Shown: positions 18,440 through 27,652, counted from the stretch's first letter. The stretch: DNA of 36,062 nucleotides from an uncultured Helicobacteraceae bacterium (GCA_934728205.1 CAKVEH010000001.1:1-36062); one strand, 5' to 3'. Notes: a model not told the origin generated them from the sequence alone. Numbers and translations: made by a program.

Positions 18440-19648
18440 TTAATGCAAGTCTTTGTTAAGCTCGATTTGGCGATTTGAGCGGAATGCAATCATACGCCCA
18501 CTTTTAGAATCTTGGCGGAAGTGCAAGCCGTTTTTGCCACTTAGCTCACGCCCCTTATACAATCCATTTGGATTGATATTGAAGTCTTCGTTTATTTGTG
18601 CGATTTTCTCTGCCTCTGCTTTGTCGATTTCAAACACCGTGCCAGCAAGCACTGCTATGCCTCCATCGACTATACAGCCATCGCCTAGACTTATGCCTGT
18701 GGAGCTATTTACACCTAGTAGGCAGTTTTTGCCAATGCTAATGGGCGCGCTATTTCCCCCGCTAAGCACACCTAAAATGCTTGCTCCACCGCCTACATCA
18801 CTCCCCTCGCCTACGATTACACTTGAGCTAATCCTGCCCTCATTCATACACGCGCCAAGCGCGCCTGCGTTAAAATTCACATAGCTAGCACCGGGCATTT
18901 GTGTATAGCCACCACTTCCAAGATACGCACCAAAGCGCGTTTTAGCAGAATCTAGCAAGCGGATATTGTCATATTGTGGGATTACTTGCATTAAATAGCG
19001 CGGGAATTTATCTACAAAATCGATATGTGGGAACTTGCCACGCATTTTTAGCGCGATTTCATTTTGGCGTAAATACGCCAGCTCATAGGGCTTATTGCCA
19101 CTCCACGCGACATTACTAAGTAATCCAAAGATTCCATTAAGATTAAGCGAGCGCAAGGGGGCTTTACCAAGTGAGAGAGCAAGGAGCTTCATATACGCGC
19201 TCTCTACACTTGCACACTCTTCATCAGCATACAACACACAGAATCTATACTTTGCTTCGCCGTTTTTGGTGGTGAGTTTGTTTTTGACTAATGCCTTTTG
19301 GAGCTCTAAAAGCACTTGGATATTTTTATGCGTGCTTATATCGCTTAGAGATTCACTTAAAAATGGCGCATAAAGCTCTGATGCCTTTTTGATAAAGGCT
19401 TTATTCACGCCATATACCGCTTCATTCTCATTTTGAGAAATGAGGCAATCCCCCACCTTAGCCGCGCTTAAAAGCACCGCAAAACTCCCCAGATTCTCAC
19501 CTTGCCAATTTAGCACAGGATAAGTGGCATTGAGCACTTTGCCTGCTTCTATCTTGCCAATATCTACCCGCGCAATGCCAAAGCCAAGTGGCGCACGATA
19601 GCTAGGATCTTTTTGAAATTTATCTACAAATACTTTAAAATCTTGCAT
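18440..19648 (-). CDS. dapD: Tetrahydrodipicolinate N-succinyltransferase
   Basis: DapD succinylates tetrahydrodipicolinate on the way to meso-diaminopimelate and lysine. The 402-residue product is the longer DapD form seen in Campylobacterota. Its N-terminal domain (1-230) precedes a left-handed beta-helix of hexapeptide repeats (about 240-345; for example ISSSVIVGEGSDVGGGASIL) and a C-terminal substrate region (NPNGLYKGRELSGKNGLHFR). The ATG at 19648 has a purine-rich AAAGGAAA about eight bases upstream. The autotransporter start lies only 20 bases past its stop, so both may share a transcript. Confidence 0.93.
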   Translation of the reverse strand: MQDFKVFVDKFQKDPSYRAPLGFGIARVDIGKIEAGKVLNATYPVLNWQGENLGSFAVLLSAAKVGDCLISQNENEAVYGVNKAFIKKASELYAPFLSESLSDISTHKNIQVLLELQKALVKNKLTTKNGEAKYRFCVLYADEECASVESAYMKLLALSLGKAPLRSLNLNGIFGLLSNVAWSGNKPYELAYLRQNEIALKMRGKFPHIDFVDKFPRYLMQVIPQYDNIRLLDSAKTRFGAYLGSGGYTQMPGASYVNFNAGALGACMNEGRISSSVIVGEGSDVGGGASILGVLSGGNSAPISIGKNCLLGVNSSTGISLGDGCIVDGGIAVLAGTVFEIDKAEAEKIAQINEDFNINPNGLYKGRELSGKNGLHFRQDSKSGRMIAFRSNRQIELNKDLH

Positions 19649-19739
19649 AGTTTTCCTTTAATTGAAATTATTTATTGCATCGAAAAATTGGGATTGTAAC
19701 AAAAATTGCATAATCTTTGTGTGAATTTTGGTGCGATTA

Positions 19740-19768
19740 TTGCAAATGTTAAAAAATTTTTATACAAT
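19740..19768 (+). promoter_or_regulatory. Promoter of fldA
   Basis: TTGCAA (19740-19745) and TACAAT (19763-19768) are 17 bases apart in an A/T-rich stretch and about 90 bases before the flavodoxin start. The -10 matches that of groES in this window. Confidence 0.5.
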
Positions 19769-19856
19769 CCCAAACATTAAGTAGAGCATTTAAAGATTCT
19801 ATCTTAAAATGACTTCTATCTTAAAATCATAATTTTACACTTCAAAGGAGTTAGTA

Positions 19857-20357
19857 ATGAGTTCAGTTGGAATCTTTTATGGAAGCGATGGCGGAAATAC
19901 ACAAGGCGTAGCGGACAAAGTAGCAAAGGCACTAGGTGGCGATGTGAAGCTCTTTGATGTAGCAAAGGCGCAAAAAGAGGATTTGCTAGGACTTAGCAAC
20001 CTTATCCTAGCGACACCAACTTATGGTGCTGGCGATTTGCAAGATGATTGGGATGGCTTTTTGGGGCTTTTTGGTGATGATGACTTCGCGGGCAAAACAA
20101 TCGCGCTTGTTGGCTTGGGCGACCAAGATACTTATAGTGATACTTTTTGCGATGGAGTTTTTCATATTTATGAAAAAGTAAGCAAAAAGGGCAAAATCAT
20201 CGGGCAAACTTCAAAAGATGGCTATGACTTCGATGAGAGCCGAGCGGTAGTCGATGGCAAGTTTGTAGGGCTTGCGATTGATGAAGATAATCAAGGCGAC
20301 CTCACTGATGAGCGCATACAAAATTGGGTAAATGCTATTAAAGGGCAATTTGCCTAA
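19857..20357 (+). CDS. fldA: Flavodoxin
   Basis: The 166-residue protein is a long-chain flavodoxin. The FMN phosphate loop is [11 protein letters not shown] (about 9-19), the first isoalloxazine loop lies around [13 protein letters not shown] (about 54-66), and the second around [15 protein letters not shown] (about 87-101). In Helicobacter and Campylobacter flavodoxin is the electron acceptor of pyruvate oxidoreductase and is essential. The ATG has an ideal AAAGGAG site. It is preceded by its own promoter and followed by a long palindrome, so it is probably monocistronic. Confidence 0.96.
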   Translation: MSSVGIFYGSDGGNTQGVADKVAKALGGDVKLFDVAKAQKEDLLGLSNLILATPTYGAGDLQDDWDGFLGLFGDDDFAGKTIALVGLGDQDTYSDTFCDGVFHIYEKVSKKGKIIGQTSKDGYDFDESRAVVDGKFVGLAIDEDNQGDLTDERIQNWVNAIKGQFA

Positions 20358-20374
20358 ATCCCCACAAATCTAAT

Positions 20375-20406
20375 GGAATTTAGAGAATCTAGATTCTCTA
20401 AATTCC
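20375..20406. terminator. Perfect 32-base palindrome after fldA
   Basis: Bases 20375-20390 (GGAATTTAGAGAATCT) are followed without a spacer by their exact reverse complement. It begins 17 bases after the fldA stop, so a terminator or 3' stabilising hairpin is the simplest reading. No T-run follows, so intrinsic termination is not assured. The rest of 20407-20651 shows no supported gene. Confidence 0.5.
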
Positions 20407-20651
20407 CTGTCAAAAGATTCATCGATATGGTAGTGTATCGTGGGGGAGGCGCATTAAGCGCGCAAGTGCAGAGTGTGCTATTTAGTTTTGGCATTGTGTG
20501 CGCTTTTAAGCGGAGCTTTTATTCGCTTTGTGTGAGGATTTTTGGGAATCTTTTTAGGCAAAAAATACCACAGACTAGAAAATCCATCTTAAAATTTACC
20601 AAGTTTTGTTAGCATTTCGCTTTTTTATTTTCTATAAAAAAAGGAGCAAAA

Positions 20652-21263
20652 ATGACTTTTGAAGAATCCTTGCAAGCGCGACACGCGTGCAAAAAATTTA
20701 ATGACAAAGTAATTACAAAGAGCGATTTAGATGCGATTTTAGAAGCTGGGCGATTAGCACCGAGTGGCTATGGCTTTGAGCCGTGGAAGTTTGTCGTGGT
20801 GGGCAAAGAGTATAGCCCAGAGCTAGCAAAATCCTGCTATCACCAAGAAAATGTCGCCACTGCTAGCCATAATATTGTGATTTTGGGGCGAATGGACTTA
20901 AAAAGCAAAGATGAGTTTGCGCGTAAGCAGGTTCGGCGATTTGCCACAGATGAAGCGCATTTTGAGCAAATTTTGGGAATCTACACAGGCTGGGCAGACA
21001 AACTAAGCGATGAGCAAATCTTTCATTTTAGCCAAACCCAATGCTACCTCCCGTTAATGCAAATGATGAATGCTGCGATATTTAAGGGCATTGATTCGTG
21101 CGCGATTGGCGGATTTGAGCGTGATAAAGTCGAGGCATTTTTGGGTGTGAAAAAGCCCTTTGGCGTGGCGGTAATCCTCTCACTTGGCTATGGTGCAAAC
21201 CTACCAAAGCACAGCAAAAAGCGACAAGAAAAAAGCGAAGTGGTGGAGTTTTGGAGTAAATAG
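20652..21263 (+). CDS. Nitroreductase-family flavoprotein (RdxA/NfsB-like)
   Basis: The 203-residue protein has the nitroreductase fold signatures: RHACKKF (10-16) for FMN phosphate binding, LAPSGYGFEPWKFVVV (35-50), and GIDSCAIGGF near residues 145-154. These enzymes reduce nitro compounds or quinones with NAD(P)H and FMN. RHACKKF and GIDSCAIGGF resemble segments of H. pylori RdxA, whose activity makes cells sensitive to metronidazole, but orthology is not shown and other family members (FrxA/NfsB) are possible. The ATG at 20652 follows AAAAAAGGAG. It stands between fldA and groES with its own flanking non-coding stretches. Confidence 0.85.
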   Translation: MTFEESLQARHACKKFNDKVITKSDLDAILEAGRLAPSGYGFEPWKFVVVGKEYSPELAKSCYHQENVATASHNIVILGRMDLKSKDEFARKQVRRFATDEAHFEQILGIYTGWADKLSDEQIFHFSQTQCYLPLMQMMNAAIFKGIDSCAIGGFERDKVEAFLGVKKPFGVAVILSLGYGANLPKHSKKRQEKSEVVEFWSK

Positions 21264-21593
21264 CAATCTTATCAATGTTTGTCATATTTGCAAATATTGA
21301 AGCCAAATCCTTGTAGTGGCAGTGATACGGATTTGGCAAGAATTGCAATGTGATTTAATAATTATTGAGCACAGCATTTGTATTCTTGTGAATCTAGCAT
21401 TATATCCTATCTATTTCGCATAGGCAAACTCCGAGGTTAAAGAAATCTCCTTGCTCTAAACGCTATTGATTTTCAAAATATCACAAAGCACCGCTTAAGG
21501 CACAACACTTTTTGCTTAGAGTTTTGTTGTGTCGTTGCATTGAGCTTGCAAGCACGAAAATATGGGCTTTATTCCGTTACTTACATTTTTATT
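21264..21593. other. Non-coding stretch before groES regulatory region
   Basis: No convincing frame on either strand. Several inverted repeats are present. ATATTTG/CAAATAT at 21284-21297 is one. GCCAAATCC (21302-21310) paired with GGATTTGGC (21329-21337), with an 18-base loop, may terminate the nitroreductase transcript. Beyond that I see no recognisable RNA family; a small RNA cannot be excluded. Confidence 0.5.
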
Positions 21594-21632
21594 ATAAATA
21601 ATATTTAGTCTATTACACTAAATATTATTTAT
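21594..21632. promoter_or_regulatory. Candidate HspR (HAIR-like) operator of groESL
   Basis: A perfect inverted repeat with 16-base arms (21594-21609 and 21617-21632) and a 7-base spacer. Its core ATTTAGT-N7-ACTAAAT matches the HAIR geometry CTTGAGT-N7-ACTCAAG in spacing and five of seven arm bases. It ends 17 bases upstream of the -35 box. In H. pylori the groES promoter is repressed jointly by HspR and HrcA; assignment here is inference. Confidence 0.5.
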
Positions 21633-21649
21633 TCATTTACTATAAGATA

Positions 21650-21678
21650 TTGACTTGTTTAACAAAATATTATACAAT
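21650..21678 (+). promoter_or_regulatory. groESL promoter
   Basis: TTGACT (21650-21655) and TACAAT (21673-21678) are spaced by 17 bases. The -35 is unusually good for this genus. The expected transcription start falls inside the CIRCE-like element just downstream. Confidence 0.65.
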
Positions 21679-21679
21679 T

Positions 21680-21706
21680 TATACACTTAAGATTTTTAAG
21701 TGCTAA
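21680..21706. promoter_or_regulatory. CIRCE-like HrcA operator
   Basis: TATACACTT-N9-AAGTGCTAA, compared with the consensus TTAGCACTC-N9-GAGTGCTAA. The right arm matches in eight of nine bases and the left arm keeps CACT; the 9-base spacer is exact. It overlaps the predicted transcription start, the usual HrcA position. Confidence 0.65.
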
Positions 21707-21729
21707 ATTTTACTATAAAAGGAGCAAAT

Positions 21730-22002
21730 ATGAAATTTAAACCACTTGGAGAAAGAGTTCTTATCCAAAGACTCGAAGAAGACACCAAGACAAGTTCAGG
21801 TATCATTATCCCCGATAATGCGAAAGAAAAGCCACTAATGGGCAAGATTAAAGCCATTGGTGAAAAGGCAGCTAAGGAATGCCCCGCGCTAAAAAATGAC
21901 CAAACGGTTGTTTTTGAAAAGTATAAAGGCAGTGAGATTAAGCTCGATGGCGTTGAGTTCATCGTCTTAGAATCGAATGATATTTTAGGTATTATCGAAT
22001 AA
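21730..22002 (+). CDS. groES: Co-chaperonin GroES
   Basis: The 90-residue protein begins [14 protein letters not shown] at the ATG at 21730, with AAAAGGAG seven bases upstream; the frame is open ten codons further but without a site. The mobile loop (about 16-32) and roof segment are standard. GroES caps GroEL and encloses folding substrates. It ends at ILGIIE, with no extra tail: the His/Cys-rich nickel-binding extension of H. pylori HspA is absent. groEL follows after 20 bases. Confidence 0.97.
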   Translation: MKFKPLGERVLIQRLEEDTKTSSGIIIPDNAKEKPLMGKIKAIGEKAAKECPALKNDQTVVFEKYKGSEIKLDGVEFIVLESNDILGIIE

Positions 22003-22022
22003 ATTACAACAAGGAGAAAACT

Positions 22023-23657
22023 ATGGCAAACAAAGAAATTCATTTCTCAGATTCTGCGAGAAACAAACTTTATGATGGCATTAAGCAATTAAATGACGCT
22101 GTGAAAGTAACAATGGGACCACGCGGGCGCAATGTGCTCATTCAAAAGTCCTATGGTGCGCCAAATATCACTAAAGATGGCGTGAGTGTGGCAAAGGAAG
22201 TCGAGCTTGCTGACCCTATTATGAATATGGGTGCACAACTCGTAAAAGAAGTCGCTAGCAAGACTGCCGATGCGGCTGGTGATGGCACGACTACGGCGAC
22301 CGTGCTCGCACACGGAATCTTTAAAGAGGGCTTACGCAATATCACTGCTGGTGCGAACCCAATCGAAGTCAAGCGCGGTATGGATAAGGCAGCGCAAGCT
22401 ATCATCGAGGAACTTAAAAAGAGTAGTAAAAAGGTTGGAGGCAAAGATGAAATCGCCCAAGTTGCTACCATTTCTGCAAACTCTGATGAAAAGGTCGGCA
22501 ACTTAATCGCTGAAGCAATGGATAAAGTTGGCAAAGATGGTGTGATAACCGTTGAGGAAGCAAAGGGAATCAATGATGAGCTAACCGTAGTCGAGGGAAT
22601 GCAGTTTGATAGAGGTTATCTCTCGGCGTATTTCGTAACCAATGCTGATAAAATGATTGCTCAACTTGAGAATGCCTATGTGCTTTTAACCGACAAAAAA
22701 ATCTCTAATATGAAAGAGATTCTGCCAATCTTAGAGGCGACAATGCAAAGCGGCAAGCCACTTTTGATTATCGCTGAGGACATTGAGGGCGAGGCTTTGA
22801 CAACTTTAGTGGTAAATAAACTTCGTGGTGTGCTTAATGTCTCTGCGGTTAAAGCACCCGGCTTTGGCGACAGAAGAAAAGCAATGCTTCAAGACATAGC
22901 GATTCTCACAGGTGGAGAGGTCATAAGCGAAGAGCTTGGCAAAAGCTTAGAGACAGCGAGCTTGCAAGATTTAGGACAGGCAGCACGCATTGTCATTGAT
23001 AAAGACAATACAACCATAGTTGATGGCAAGGGCAGTGCAAAAGCAGTCAAAGACAGAATCGCGCAAATTAAAACCGAGATTACTAACACTACAAGTGATT
23101 ATGACCGAGAGAAGCTCCAAGAGCGACTTGCTAAACTTAGCGGTGGTGTAGCGGTCATCAAAGTCGGTGCGCCAAGTGAAGTGGAGATGAAAGAGAAAAA
23201 AGATAGAGTAGATGATGCCCTAAGTGCGACAAAAGCAGCGGTTGATGAGGGCATTGTCATCGGCGGTGGCGCGGCTCTTATCCACGCGACTAAAAAGGTG
23301 GATTTAAAGTTAGAGGGCGATGAGCTTATTGGCTATGAAATCATTAAACGCGCCATTAAAGCCCCACTCGCTCAAATTGCACGAAATGCAGGATTTGATA
23401 GCGGTGTGGTAGTCAATGAAGTGCAAAATGCAAAAGATACCATTGGCTTTAATGCGGCTAAGGGCGAATATGTGGATATGTTTAAAGCTGGGATTATCGA
23501 CCCGCTTAAAGTCTCTCGAATTGCATTGCAAAATGCAGTCTCTGTCTCAAGTCTGCTTCTCACCACAGAGGCGACAATCAACGAGATAAAAGAAGACAAA
23601 CCAGCCCCAGCAATGCCTGATATGGGTGGTATGGGAGGAATGGGCGGAATGATGTAG
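22023..23657 (+). CDS. groEL: Chaperonin GroEL
   Basis: The 544-residue protein is a full-length GroEL with ATP-site motifs ([11 protein letters not shown] near 49-59; [11 protein letters not shown] near 86-96), an apical domain, and the Gly-Gly-Met tail ending [11 protein letters not shown]. It folds cytoplasmic proteins with GroES. AAGGAG lies seven bases upstream of the ATG. It is the distal gene of the heat-shock operon and is followed by a hairpin. Confidence 0.98.
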   Translation: MANKEIHFSDSARNKLYDGIKQLNDAVKVTMGPRGRNVLIQKSYGAPNITKDGVSVAKEVELADPIMNMGAQLVKEVASKTADAAGDGTTTATVLAHGIFKEGLRNITAGANPIEVKRGMDKAAQAIIEELKKSSKKVGGKDEIAQVATISANSDEKVGNLIAEAMDKVGKDGVITVEEAKGINDELTVVEGMQFDRGYLSAYFVTNADKMIAQLENAYVLLTDKKISNMKEILPILEATMQSGKPLLIIAEDIEGEALTTLVVNKLRGVLNVSAVKAPGFGDRRKAMLQDIAILTGGEVISEELGKSLETASLQDLGQAARIVIDKDNTTIVDGKGSAKAVKDRIAQIKTEITNTTSDYDREKLQERLAKLSGGVAVIKVGAPSEVEMKEKKDRVDDALSATKAAVDEGIVIGGGAALIHATKKVDLKLEGDELIGYEIIKRAIKAPLAQIARNAGFDSGVVVNEVQNAKDTIGFNAAKGEYVDMFKAGIIDPLKVSRIALQNAVSVSSLLLTTEATINEIKEDKPAPAMPDMGGMGGMGGMM

Positions 23658-23691
23658 ACCGCCTACAACTTCTAGATTCTCTAACTTTTAA

Positions 23692-23718
23692 GCCTAAAGA
23701 TAGAATCTATCTTTAGGC
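23692..23718 (+). terminator. Hairpin terminator after groEL
   Basis: GCCTAAAGATAG (23692-23703), loop AAT, and its perfect complement CTATCTTTAGGC (23707-23718): a 12-base-pair stem 34 bases past groEL. The U-tract is poor (AATCCTTATTG), so the efficiency is uncertain. Confidence 0.65.
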
Positions 23719-23793
23719 AATCCTTATTGCAATTAACTTCCCTTTGTAATATAAAATCTCTGCTTATCAAAAATTAAAACATTACGTTATTAT

Positions 23794-23804
23794 CCCCCCC
23801 CCCC
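23794..23804. repeat. Intergenic poly-C tract (11 bases)
   Basis: Eleven Cs between the convergent groEL and hemB ends. No start codon leads into it in a usable frame on either strand. It has the length of a phase-variable tract but nothing visible to switch; it may be a remnant. Confidence 0.8.
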
Positions 23805-23850
23805 TAAAAACAGCTTAAAAAATAGAATAAAAACCCCAAAAAGAATACTT

Positions 23851-23868
23851 CGCGCGTTTAAACGCGCG
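23851..23868 (-). terminator. Palindrome after hemB, likely terminator
   Basis: CGCGCGTTTAAACGCGCG is a perfect 18-base palindrome that starts about 26 bases past the hemB stop on the minus strand. It is followed on that strand by AAGTATTCTTTTT, a loose T-rich tail. It would end the long minus-strand run. Confidence 0.55.
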
Positions 23869-23894
23869 GATAAAGTGGTGGTGTTAATGTGGAT

Positions 23895-24860
23895 TTAGAG
23901 AATCTGGGCGAGTTCTTTAGTGTGATAGGAGATGATTATATCCGCTCCTGCGCGTTTAAAGCCAAGTAAAGTCTCAAGCATAACCTTTTGATAATCAATA
24001 ACACCTGCTTTTGCAGCGGCTTTTAGCATAGCGTATTCGCCACTGACATTATACACCGCGAGGGGCAAAAGCGTGCGCTCTCTAATATCACGCACAATGT
24101 CTAAAAATGCTAAAGCGGGCTTTACCATTAAAATATCCGCACCCTCTTTTTCATCATTTAGGCTTTCTAAGATTGCTTCTCTGCGGTTTGCTGGATCTTG
24201 CTGATAAGTTTTCCTATCGCCAAAGCTAGGCGTAGAATCTGCCACATCGCGAAATGGTCCATAATACGCGCTGGCAAACTTCGTAGAATACGCCATCAAT
24301 GGGAGATTGACAAATCCTGCCTTATCTAGTCCATAGCGTAATGCACCTATGCACCCATCCATCATCCCACTTGGGGCTATCATATCTGCACCACTTTGGG
24401 CGAGTATTTGCGCTTGCTTTAGGAGGATTTCTAGTGTGGCGTCATTATCTACGCTGTTGGTTTTTTCATCAATAATTCCACAATGTCCGTGGCTGGTGTA
24501 TTCGCAAAAGCACAAATCTACACTGACAAACATTTGTGGGAATGCTCGCTTGATTTCTCGTAATGCTACCGCGACAATGCCATTTTCACTTAACGCGCTT
24601 GAGCCAATAGAATCTTTATGCGATGGAATGCCAAATAAAATAATGTGAAAAATTTTAAGTTTGCAGAGATTCTCTATTTCTTTAAGTAATTCATCGATAC
24701 TAAGCTGAAACACGCCCGGCATTGATGGAATCTCATTTCTAATGCCCCTCCCCTCTATGACAAAAAGCGGATAGATGAAGTCCTCTAAGCACAAATGCGT
24801 CTCTCGCACGAGATTGCGTGAGTGTTCATTTAGTCGTAATCTACGAAGTCGTGCAAACAT
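23895..24860 (-). CDS. hemB: Delta-aminolevulinic acid dehydratase (porphobilinogen synthase)
   Basis: HemB joins two 5-aminolevulinate molecules to porphobilinogen in heme synthesis. The 321-residue protein has the Schiff-base lysines K194 ([12 protein letters not shown]) and K247 (DILMVKPAL), and the zinc-type cysteine triad C117, C119, C127 ([14 protein letters not shown]). AAGGGGGAG precedes the ATG. It lies 10 bases after the histidine kinase gene, the same arrangement as arsS and hemB in H. pylori. hemL at 33364 is another heme-pathway gene in this window, in a different part of the minus-strand run. Confidence 0.96.
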   Translation of the reverse strand: MFARLRRLRLNEHSRNLVRETHLCLEDFIYPLFVIEGRGIRNEIPSMPGVFQLSIDELLKEIENLCKLKIFHIILFGIPSHKDSIGSSALSENGIVAVALREIKRAFPQMFVSVDLCFCEYTSHGHCGIIDEKTNSVDNDATLEILLKQAQILAQSGADMIAPSGMMDGCIGALRYGLDKAGFVNLPLMAYSTKFASAYYGPFRDVADSTPSFGDRKTYQQDPANRREAILESLNDEKEGADILMVKPALAFLDIVRDIRERTLLPLAVYNVSGEYAMLKAAAKAGVIDYQKVMLETLLGFKRAGADIIISYHTKELAQIL

Positions 24861-24870
24861 TGTCTCCCCC

Positions 24871-26163
24871 TTAAAGTATGTGTTTATCAGTAAATGGCTT
24901 TTGTGGGTGGTTTTTAAGGTTACAGAAGTTATCTACCACGCAACCCTTAATCATAAAAATATTTTTCCCATCTTCGTGGAAATATTTTAGCGCAAAATTT
25001 TGGTTATCAAGTGTGTTTTTAATGATATACATTCCTAATCCAAAACCACCTTGATGACTCTTTTTAGAATCTTTAAAGTAGGGTTTGAAATATTCAGTAA
25101 TTTTGTGCTTGAGTGGTGTGCCTAGATTCTCAATATAAAGACTATCGTCTTTGGTATAAACGCTTACCTTGCCATCGGTGGAGTATTTTATCGCGTTATC
25201 AAGCATATTTTTTGTCGCAAGGCTAAAAAGCTCAAAGTCTGCCTTAATGAGTGCGTAAGGAGATTGTAGTGTGATTGGACTTTGTGTGTTTGTGTCAATG
25301 AGGAGCATTTGTTCGTTATGTTCGATTAAATGTTGGAGTAAAAATTCACTTTTTTTGATTTTATGTGCTTTGGAAGTAAGTTGTTCAAGTTTGGCAAATT
25401 CGTTAATAAGTTCATTTAGCCGACTAAATACCGAGCATAATCGTTCCTTTTGCGCTTCGCCATCAAGCATTTCAGCAGCGATTCTTCCTCTTGTGATTGG
25501 TGTTTTAAGCTCGTGCATTATAGAGCGCAAAAATAAAAATCGCGCTTCATTAAGGGCTTTAATTTTATTGGAAAATTTGTAAAATTCATTGGCGAGCAAG
25601 TCAATTTCATCTTTTGGATTTTTTTTAATGGGGATATAATCGCTTTGATGTGATGAGAGTGTAGCTATTTGCGCACGCAGTGTGTTAAGTGGGATTAAGG
25701 CGCGGAGCAACAAAATAAAGACAAAGGTCAAAATAATAATCCCTGCAAGCGTGATAAAATACAAACTTTCATAAGAATGCGTAATGGCATCTTTGTATAA
25801 AATTGCTTCTTCGCGATTTTCTAATAAAATATAGATTCCATTAGTTGTTTTACGCATCTTTGCCACCGTGCCAAAGAATCCCGGTGGGAGTTTATCTTCT
25901 TCTTGTAATTGCTCTTTGAGTATATCTTGCGTTTCTACAAATCCAAGCTCGCGTAAGTATCGCTTGACAATATCCGCACCACCGCCAAATGCTCCAATTT
26001 GGTTAATGGTGGTAATGATTTGATTGTATTTTATGTCGCGGAGTTCTTGCTCATCTTCAATTTTATCTTTGATAAAAAAGTAAGAAAATGCAAAAAACGC
26101 AAGCAAGGCAGCGAGAAATAAAAAAGTGATTTTAAAAAATATCGAATGCCAAAAGCGATTCAT
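24871..26163 (-). CDS. ArsS-like sensor histidine kinase, without adjacent response regulator
   Basis: I start it at the ATG at 26163 (AAAAGG eight bases upstream), giving 430 residues. Membrane helices at about 11-30 and 134-154 enclose a periplasmic sensor of about 100 residues. The cytoplasmic part has a HAMP-like linker (155-205), phospho-acceptor H217 (IMHELKTP), the N box at N323 ([10 protein letters not shown]) and a glycine box GGFGLGMYI. The G1 aspartate box is weak (YIENLG), as is common in some kinases. In H. pylori the gene beside hemB is ArsS, an acid sensor paired with ArsR. Here TonB lies directly upstream instead of a regulator. The orthology is inferred from position and overall shape. 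Confidence 0.8.
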   Translation of the reverse strand: MNRFWHSIFFKITFLFLAALLAFFAFSYFFIKDKIEDEQELRDIKYNQIITTINQIGAFGGGADIVKRYLRELGFVETQDILKEQLQEEDKLPPGFFGTVAKMRKTTNGIYILLENREEAILYKDAITHSYESLYFITLAGIIILTFVFILLLRALIPLNTLRAQIATLSSHQSDYIPIKKNPKDEIDLLANEFYKFSNKIKALNEARFLFLRSIMHELKTPITRGRIAAEMLDGEAQKERLCSVFSRLNELINEFAKLEQLTSKAHKIKKSEFLLQHLIEHNEQMLLIDTNTQSPITLQSPYALIKADFELFSLATKNMLDNAIKYSTDGKVSVYTKDDSLYIENLGTPLKHKITEYFKPYFKDSKKSHQGGFGLGMYIIKNTLDNQNFALKYFHEDGKNIFMIKGCVVDNFCNLKNHPQKPFTDKHIL

Positions 26164-26255
26164 TATCGTGCCTTTTAAAATATTTATACCAAAGATTGTA
26201 GCAAAAATGCGTAATACTTTTTGCAAACTTGTATTAAGATTTGTGATTCTAACAC

Positions 26256-26864
26256 TTAGTGTTTTATATTATAAATTAGACTTGTGCGTATTACGCGCTC
26301 ATTTTGTGGTTTGGGAAAATTCCTAGAGGCTTTTTTTAGTGTCTTTAGTGCGTGCTTATCAAGTGTATCAAACCCGCTACTTTGCGTTATATGCTCATTT
26401 ATTACATTTCCATTTGTCGTGATAGAAAATTCCATTGCCACCATACCTTTAAGTCCCATTGCTGAGAGGTTTGGTGGATATTTATGCTCTTTTAGAATGA
26501 TGTTTTTAATTTTTAGTGCGTATTCATCATCTTGGGAATGAGAGTTTGCCATTTGTTCTGGGCTTTGTATGGCTTGTTGTCCCTGTGTGATTTGTGGGGA
26601 ATTATGAGGAGAATCTTTTTGTTCTTTTGGTTTTTCTTGCTTTGGTTTGGGTTCTGGTTTATTAAGCTCTAGCTGTTTATGGTCTTTGTGTGTGGAGGTT
26701 TTAGGCGCACTTTGAATCTGTGAGAGAGCGATGCTAATAGTATGCTCGCTTGGAGTATTTGGGGAGATAATGGAGCGATTGTCTAGCAAAAAACAACAAA
26801 ACACTCCCACATAAATGACAAGCGTAATGCAAAATGCAAGGAGATTCTCGCTGTTTTTAGTCAT
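26256..26864 (-). CDS. TonB energy-transducing protein
   Basis: From the ATG at 26864, which overlaps the ATPase gene by 8 bases, the product is 202 residues. One N-terminal helix (about 8-28) is followed by a Pro/Lys/Glu-rich span (KPEPKPKQEKPKEQK) crossing the periplasm and a C-terminal TonB domain (YPPNLSAMGLKGMVAMEF ... GFDTLDKHALKTL). TonB passes proton-motive energy from ExbB/ExbD to outer-membrane receptors. No exbB, exbD or receptor is in the window. Position at the end of the uptake operon suggests it serves that system's outer-membrane step. Confidence 0.85.
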   Translation of the reverse strand: MTKNSENLLAFCITLVIYVGVFCCFLLDNRSIISPNTPSEHTISIALSQIQSAPKTSTHKDHKQLELNKPEPKPKQEKPKEQKDSPHNSPQITQGQQAIQSPEQMANSHSQDDEYALKIKNIILKEHKYPPNLSAMGLKGMVAMEFSITTNGNVINEHITQSSGFDTLDKHALKTLKKASRNFPKPQNERVIRTSLIYNIKH

Positions 26865-27642
26865 TGTTAGATTCTTTGTAATTAGATATTTGACAAAAAT
26901 ATCGCCCATTGTTTGGCAAATCTATACGCGTAGAGTGTATGTCATAGAGCGCGTTAATGTGAGATTCTCTTAGTGCATTATCCGCATTATCATACACTAA
27001 AGTGCGTCCTTGTTTTATCATTAGCACTTTATGTGCGATGAAGCATTGCTCGGGGTGATGAGAGGTAAGCAAGATAGTTTTTTGCAAGGATTTAATAATC
27101 TCAAGCAATGTAAAAGAATATGATATATCAAGCGCACTCACAGGCTCATCAAGGACAAGAATCTTGCTCTCTTGGACAAGTGCGCGTGCGATGAGTCCGA
27201 GTTGCCTTTGCCCACCACTTAGAGTTGTGAAATTATTATGGGCTAAATGTGCTATACCAAATCGTTCTAAAACCTCTATGGCTTTTTGCTTATCTTGCTT
27301 GGAGTAAGAAAAGAGTGGAGCGCGAGTAAATCGCCCCATTATCACTATTTCAAGCAAGCTAAATGGAAGGCTTGTATATTGAATCTGTGGCACATAGGAG
27401 AGGAGTTTTGAGCGAGCGAAATTTGAAAGGTGTGCAGATTCTAAGCCATTGAGCAAAATATGCCCACTATACTCAACTATGCCTAAAATGGCTTTAAGCA
27501 AAGTGCTTTTGCCCGAGCCATTTGCACCTAAAATACACACAATCTCCCCCTTTTGCACGCTAAAGTTTATGGTATGCAAGATGGGCTTTTTTTGCAAACT
27601 TACGCTAAGGTTATCAATGTTTATAATGCTAGATTCTCGCAT
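26857..27642 (-). CDS. FecE-type ABC transporter ATPase (metal chelate uptake)
   Basis: The 261-residue protein has Walker A GANGSGKST (39-47), a Q-loop at Q86, signature LSGGQRQ (141-147), Walker B ILVLDEP (161-167) and H-loop H195. Its sequence type is that of the FepC/FecE/BtuD ATPases for siderophore, heme, cobalamin or metal import. The ATG has AAAAGGGA upstream and lies 10 bases after the permease remnant's stop. Translation probably couples to tonB through the overlap. It is intact, unlike its permease. Confidence 0.92.
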   Translation of the reverse strand: MRESSIINIDNLSVSLQKKPILHTINFSVQKGEIVCILGANGSGKSTLLKAILGIVEYSGHILLNGLESAHLSNFARSKLLSYVPQIQYTSLPFSLLEIVIMGRFTRAPLFSYSKQDKQKAIEVLERFGIAHLAHNNFTTLSGGQRQLGLIARALVQESKILVLDEPVSALDISYSFTLLEIIKSLQKTILLTSHHPEQCFIAHKVLMIKQGRTLVYDNADNALRESHINALYDIHSTRIDLPNNGRYFCQISNYKESNND

Positions 27643-27652
27643 TGCATCCCTT

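Noticed and set aside
20373..20612. 79-codon plus-strand frame after fldA
   Set aside because: It starts inside the palindrome, has no ribosome site, and its sequence looks like translated non-coding DNA.
22151..22573. 140-codon minus-strand frame inside groEL
   Set aside because: Shadow of the strongly conserved groEL sequence.
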